DNA from: Pseudomonadota bacterium
GTDB lineage: Bacteria > Pseudomonadota > Gammaproteobacteria > Burkholderiales > Burkholderiaceae_D
NCBI GenBank assembly: GCA_023389425.1
Contig: JAEWEK010000350.1
Coordinates: 1 to 6,656 of the forward strand
Length of the DNA stretch: 6,656 bases
Direction of reading: 5' to 3'
Below the pieces are notes generated by a model that was given only the letters and a program-made list of their open reading frames with translations, had not been told where the DNA came from and searched no databases. The position numbers and the translations under genes were made by a program. Shown here piece after piece: positions 5,980 to 6,656 of the stretch; the stretch's first letter is position 1, and every line of letters starts with the position of its first letter.

Positions 5980-6234
5980 TTACGACGGCCTGTCAGCGAC
6001 GAGGTCGATATCGTCATGCTGGACAAACCCGCCATCGTCCAGCCAGGCCTGGAAATCCCTTTGCGCCTTTGCAAGCCATGCGGCGCGCAGCGGTGGATGT
6101 GAATGATGTAACTGTGGCTCGGCGCCACTCATCCAGCGTGCAAGCGCCAGGCGGGTCGGGAAAATGGCAGACTGCTCTCGTGCAAGGTCTATGCGTTCTT
6201 CAGGGCTAAGCTGCCCAACATTCACAATTTGCAT
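5980..6234 (-). CDS. Small protein of unknown function, 84 aa
   Basis: I do not recognise the family. The protein begins MQIVNVGQLSPEERIDLARE and is soluble-looking, with a helical N-terminal half, aromatic residues spread through the chain (W34, W56, W68), a His-rich HHSHPP turn and an acidic end (DDIDLVADRPS). It has no signal peptide or membrane segment. Two adjacent ATGs exist. GAGG (6243 down to 6240) is five bases from the second and only two from the first, so I chose the second (6234). The sensible amino-acid composition, Shine-Dalgarno and terminator right after the stop support a real gene. It is convergent with the candidate sRNA. Confidence 0.65.
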   Translation of the reverse strand: MQIVNVGQLSPEERIDLAREQSAIFPTRLALARWMSGAEPQLHHSHPPLRAAWLAKAQRDFQAWLDDGGFVQHDDIDLVADRPS

Positions 6235-6263
6235 CATGGCCTCGTGGCGTCACTGGTTTGTTC

Positions 6264-6298
6264 CTAACGGATGACCTAGAAAAGGATGGTCCCGTTAG
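6264..6298. promoter_or_regulatory. Long imperfect hairpin upstream of the small minus-strand gene
   Basis: CTAACGG (6264-6270) pairs with CCGTTAG (6292-6298); inside, GACC (6273-6276) pairs with GGTC (6288-6291) around an 11-base loop, with a 2-base bulge. It ends 29 bases before ATG 6234 on the minus strand and has no U-tract on either side. It may be a leader structure or an operator. Confidence 0.4.
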
Positions 6299-6318
6299 TC
6301 CGATTCCTACTTGACGCT

Positions 6319-6348
6319 AAGTGTATCCATCGGAAAATTCCGACACTT
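6319..6348. promoter_or_regulatory. Nested dyad, possible operator between the small gene and rsuA
   Basis: The inner arms TCGGAA (6330-6335) and TTCCGA (6338-6343) are separated by AA. The outer arms AAGTG (6319-6323) and CACTT (6344-6348) flank them asymmetrically. TTGACG (6311-6316) just to the left resembles a plus-strand -35, but no good -10 follows. No regulator can be named. Confidence 0.3.
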
Positions 6349-6409
6349 GAGCCAAATCAAACGAACGACACGATGCGAGCTCGGCAGTATGCGTCCTCCG
6401 GCTGTCGCT

Positions 6410-6437
6410 TTGACCGCGATGGGCCTTCTGTTACAGT
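6410..6437 (+). promoter_or_regulatory. Sigma70-type promoter abutting the rsuA start codon
   Basis: TTGACC (6410-6415) is a five-of-six -35, and TACAGT (6432-6437) matches the -10 at four positions, with a 16-base spacer. The expected transcription start (about 6443-6445) coincides with ATG 6445, and there is no Shine-Dalgarno sequence before that ATG. Confidence 0.5.
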
Positions 6438-6444
6438 CTCGCCC

Positions 6445-6656
6445 ATGAGCAAAATCTCCCTAGACCGCATCCTCCAGTCGCAAGGCTTCGGCAGCCGCAA
6501 GTACTGCCGCGCGCTGATCGAAGACGGCGACGTCGCCATCGGCGGCAAAGTCCAGACTAACTATAAGACGCTGGTCGAAACCGATGGCCTGGTGCTGACC
6601 GTGTTCGACGAGGACTGGACGTATCGCGAGCATGTCTACATCGCCCTGTACAAGCC
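6445..6656 (+). CDS. rsuA: RsuA-family 16S rRNA pseudouridine synthase, N-terminal part
   Basis: Only the first 70 complete codons are in the window; the gene runs off the right edge. The sequence opens MSKISLDRILQSQGFGSRKY and continues CRALIEDGDVAIGG, a typical S4 RNA-binding domain (about 1-45). The final VYIALYKP lies where RsuA/RluB/RluE/RluF enzymes have the conserved aromatic/KP strand that begins the synthase domain. The catalytic GRLDxxTxG motif is beyond the edge. By memory of similar betaproteobacterial proteins it is most like RsuA (U516 of 16S rRNA), but RluB or RluF-type specificity cannot be excluded from this fragment. No Shine-Dalgarno is visible, and a promoter lies directly upstream. 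Confidence 0.82.
   Translation, partial: MSKISLDRILQSQGFGSRKYCRALIEDGDVAIGGKVQTNYKTLVETDGLVLTVFDEDWTYREHVYIALYK

Noticed and set aside
5925..6209. 94-codon plus-strand frame starting MTIPFGERKRR
   Set aside because: It reads through the 12-bp intrinsic terminator and opposes the better-supported minus-strand gene.
6357..6548. 63-codon minus-strand frame across the rsuA start
   Set aside because: It is antisense to the conserved S4 domain of rsuA and overlaps its promoter.

Overview
The window reads as an ordinary chromosomal segment of a GC-rich betaproteobacterium. The closest fit is Burkholderiales, probably an Oxalobacteraceae-like genome. This rests on the divergent rne/rluC pair, the HAD phosphatase plus small Rieske pair after rluC, and the remembered character of the RNase E and RsuA-type sequences. 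No database search was possible, so the placement is inference.

Layout, left to right. Positions 1-2762 (minus strand) hold most of RNase E: start codon, catalytic core, zinc-link, membrane-anchor helix and an Arg-rich/Pro-Ala-rich tail that runs off the left edge. Positions 2763-3444 are a 682-base intergenic region with divergent promoters. Its rne-proximal part can fold into at least five stem-loops on the minus strand and looks like a long structured rne leader. Positions 3445-4425 (plus) encode RluC, the 23S rRNA pseudouridine synthase. A palindromic repeat follows, then a HAD phosphatase (4573-5232) that overlaps by one base with a small Rieske [2Fe-2S] protein (5232-5609). A second, nearly identical copy of the repeat lies after the Rieske gene.

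The most interesting stretch is 5782-5978. It has a good sigma70-type promoter, about 160 bases without a convincing reading frame, several stem-loops, two UC-rich single-stranded segments and a 12-bp intrinsic terminator. I read it as a candidate small RNA gene. The terminator also serves a small minus-strand gene of unknown function (5980-6234). A spacer with two dyads leads to the right-hand gene, the start of an RsuA-family 16S rRNA pseudouridine synthase (6445 to the edge). Its promoter sits so close to the ATG that a leaderless mRNA is likely.

The recognised genes centre on RNA: RNase E degrades mRNA and matures rRNA, while RluC and RsuA modify 23S and 16S rRNA. The HAD and Rieske genes are probably co-expressed, but their substrate and redox partner cannot be read from the sequence. 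No mobile element, CRISPR array, tRNA or rRNA was found.
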